Assembly (NCBI GenBank): GCA_963804865.1
Contig: CAWDSH010000042.1
Span: 186,001 to 250,000, forward strand
Reading direction: 5' to 3'
DNA length: 64,000 nt
Origin: CAVVEQ01 sp963804865
GTDB taxonomy: Bacteria; Chloroflexota; Anaerolineae; Anaerolineales; Anaerolineaceae
The notes under the pieces: model-generated
Database searches by the model: none
What the model saw: the letters and a program-made list of their open reading frames with translations, nothing else
What the model was told of the DNA's origin: nothing
In this document: in pieces, positions 62,501-64,000 of the stretch
Layout: every line of letters starts with the position of its first letter
Position numbering within the stretch: the first letter of the stretch is position 1
Made by a program: the position numbers and the translations under genes

Positions 62501-63314
62501 TGTTAATTCTGATGCCCGCAATGATCCCAAATTCCCATCAAAAGATCTGATCAAAAAAATTAATGTGATCGCATCCTCGCCATTGATCGTGCAGGGGAAG
62601 ACGCTTGGAGCTTTATCCGTGGGGCGCAACACCCTTTTTGGCGATGAAGAGTTAAGATTGCTCCGCTCGATCAGCGATATGGCAGCCAGCGCACTCAACC
62701 GCGCAGAATTGATCGAACAGCTACAGAGGCAGACCACTGATCTCGAGGAAGCATATGATGGTACCATCGCCGGGTGGGCAAAGGCCATGGAGCTCCGCGA
62801 CAAGGAGACCCAGGGTCATTCAGAAAGAGTGACCGAAATGACTCTGCAGGTTGCCCGTGAATTGGGTCTTGAATCATCAGATCTTGAACAAATCCGGCGT
62901 GGTGTTCTGCTGCACGACATCGGCAAGATGGGCATCCCCGACCACATTTTATTGAAACCCGGTTCCTTGACAGAGGATGAATGGCAGATCATGCGCAAGC
63001 ATCCGCAATATGCTTACGACATGCTTTCAGCTGTACCTTACCTGAGATCTGCCATCGATATTCCATATTGCCATCATGAGCGCTGGGATGGGAAGGGGTA
63101 TCCTCGCGGGCTTAAAGCTGATAAAATCCCGCTCTATGCGAGGATATTTGCCGTGGTGGACGTCTGGGATGCGTTAACATCCGAGCGACCCTATCGACCG
63201 GCATGGACTGAAGCGGATGCATTGAAACACATAAAAAATCAGGCAGGAAAGCATTTCGATCCCAAGGTGGTTAAAGTTTTTCTCCGACTTCTAATGGAAC
63301 AGGAAAACAAATAA
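59512..63314 (+). CDS. Soluble multi-PAS/GAF receptor with HD-GYP output (frameshifted)
   Basis: Adding one base at about 59954 (YNWTMEYLSDY restored) gives 1267 aa. No membrane helix or signal is visible. In order: PAS (about 25-115), PAS_3 (about 140-250, broken by the shift), PAS (about 257-375), GAF (about 385-535), three PAS (about 545-890), GAF (about 905-1050), and HD-GYP (about 1060-1260) with GVLLHDIGKMGIPDHILL and HHERWDGKGYPRGLKADKIPLYARI. It senses cytoplasmic signals and degrades cyclic di-GMP. It lies divergent from the membrane HD-GYP gene, with which it shares the GAF-to-HD-GYP end (AYDGTIAGWAKAMELRD versus AYDATIEGWSKALELRD). Confidence 0.9.
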
Positions 63315-63330
63315 CGCTGCGCCATCATTG

Positions 63331-64000
63331 ATGAAAAAACGCATCCTCCTTACTGGAATAGTACTACTTTTCCTTCTAATAACCATAACCAGCAGATCCA
63401 TTTCACAGGCATTTGGATTCATACAATATTTCCCTGTAGTCGTTCACCGACAGGTGGCGACATTGACCCCAACGCCTACGCTGACGCCACGCCCCACCTA
63501 TACGCCAACCGCAACCCCCACACCATCCTTCCAGTATTCCACCAGTTATTATTTGGATACAACTTCCACCAGCGCCCTATATGCGTTGGGATGCCAAAAA
63601 GGTGCAGCCGACCTGAATTCTCCCGGTATACAGGACAGCATCGTAATCCTCGATTTCGGCCAACCCTGGGGACTTGATGGTGCTTATGGGACATGCGTCT
63701 TTGGTTAGGTGATAATGAAGAACTCTTCAGAAGTATAAGTCAGATCGCGGCTGCTGTACAACAGTATGGAAAAGGATACTATGTTTGTTCCGGTGATGAT
63801 AATCTTTCAAAAGTTACTATTGGAATTGGTACTTCAAATTATGGAGAAGTTTGGTTTCGCACAGGATCGAATTCAGCCGATCATGGGCGTGAGTGGGCAC
63901 TGATGGTGGCGGATGTCTCAGATTGGATGAAAACACAGGGATATTCCAGCCAGGTCGCGGTTGCTGGAGCCATCGACATTGAGTTAAGCTGGAACACGTA
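63331..64000 (+). CDS. Secreted protein with Thr/Pro linker, incomplete at window end (frameshifted)
   Basis: The product starts MKKRILLTGIVLLFLLITITSRS (signal or anchor helix), then a Thr/Pro linker (about residues 43-65), then a domain with QYSTSYYLDTTSTSALYALGCQKG and ILDFGQPWGLDG. The frame breaks at about 63690-63700. Continuing in the next frame gives LWLGDNEELFRSISQIAAAVQQYGKGYYVC and then SADHGREWALMVADVSDWMKTQG up to the window end. No family was recognised. A stop at 63706-63708 would otherwise end the protein early. Confidence 0.6.

Overview
The window looks like chromosomal DNA of an anaerobic or facultative member of the Chloroflexota, most likely class Anaerolineae. This is an inference from gene style: many secreted or membrane-anchored proteins with Thr/Pro linkers (TPTPT type), a string of LiaF/PspC-like envelope genes, a ribosomal protein S1 with a long charged tail, a very long SecA, HD-GYP receptors built from many PAS and GAF modules, and an ArsA/ArsD arsenic cluster with redox partners. 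No rRNA, tRNA, CRISPR array, transposase or integrase was seen.

Layout. 0-6.4 kb: a CsoR-type repressor with an OsmC thiol protein, a GT39-like membrane glycosyltransferase, a lipoprotein, a polytopic membrane protein, surE and a CBS-domain protein. 6.5-12.3 kb: cell-surface functions, namely a CAP-LysM protein, a five-gene LiaF/PspC-like envelope cluster and a SIMPL lipoprotein. 12.3-20.6 kb (minus strand): frr-uppS-cdsA-glpX, then acpS and an M16 peptidase pair in which one partner has lost its zinc site; a 75-aa orphan with a perfect consensus promoter sits between. 20.7-29.6 kb: a pyridine-nucleotide oxidoreductase, an M19 dipeptidase with a coupled membrane protein, rpsA and secA.

29.6-38.9 kb is the most unusual region. 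Two adjacent transcription units each start with an ArsR repressor and visible palindromic operators. The first encodes ArsR, ArsD, a two-domain ArsA, two YlbF-like proteins, an FmdB zinc ribbon, a thioredoxin-like protein and a PIG-L deacetylase. The two YlbF-like proteins and the FmdB protein all end in adjacent cysteines, while ArsD lacks such a tail. The second encodes ArsR, a DUF318-type permease, a CxxC redox protein, a two-cluster ferredoxin and an HdrA-like protein; a CxxC-less thioredoxin-fold protein follows separately. No ArsB, Acr3 or ArsC gene is present. A reasonable reading is an As(III) or metalloid handling system in which the usual ArsD cysteine tail is spread over extra proteins and efflux goes through the permease.

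39.4-48.2 kb: an isolated urocanase gene with two membrane-anchored paralogues, then a minus-strand group (SDR, beta-propeller protein, unknown protein, formyltransferase, ICMT-like methyltransferase), a histidine phosphatase and a TolB-like propeller protein. 48.4-55.4 kb: a secreted subtilisin with a frame-broken C-terminal region, a cyclophilin, an SH3-like lipoprotein, a split glutamine-dependent NAD synthetase (amidase plus NadE) and an Lgt-like protein. 55.4-63.3 kb: two giant divergent HD-GYP receptors. The window ends inside a secreted protein gene.

Quality warning: at least eleven genes, including single-copy secA and hutU, are broken by single-base indels, several of them in short homopolymers, and restoring one base at each site gives family-typical lengths. 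These are much more likely sequence errors than pseudogenes. All coordinates for such genes are spans with the suspected sites stated.
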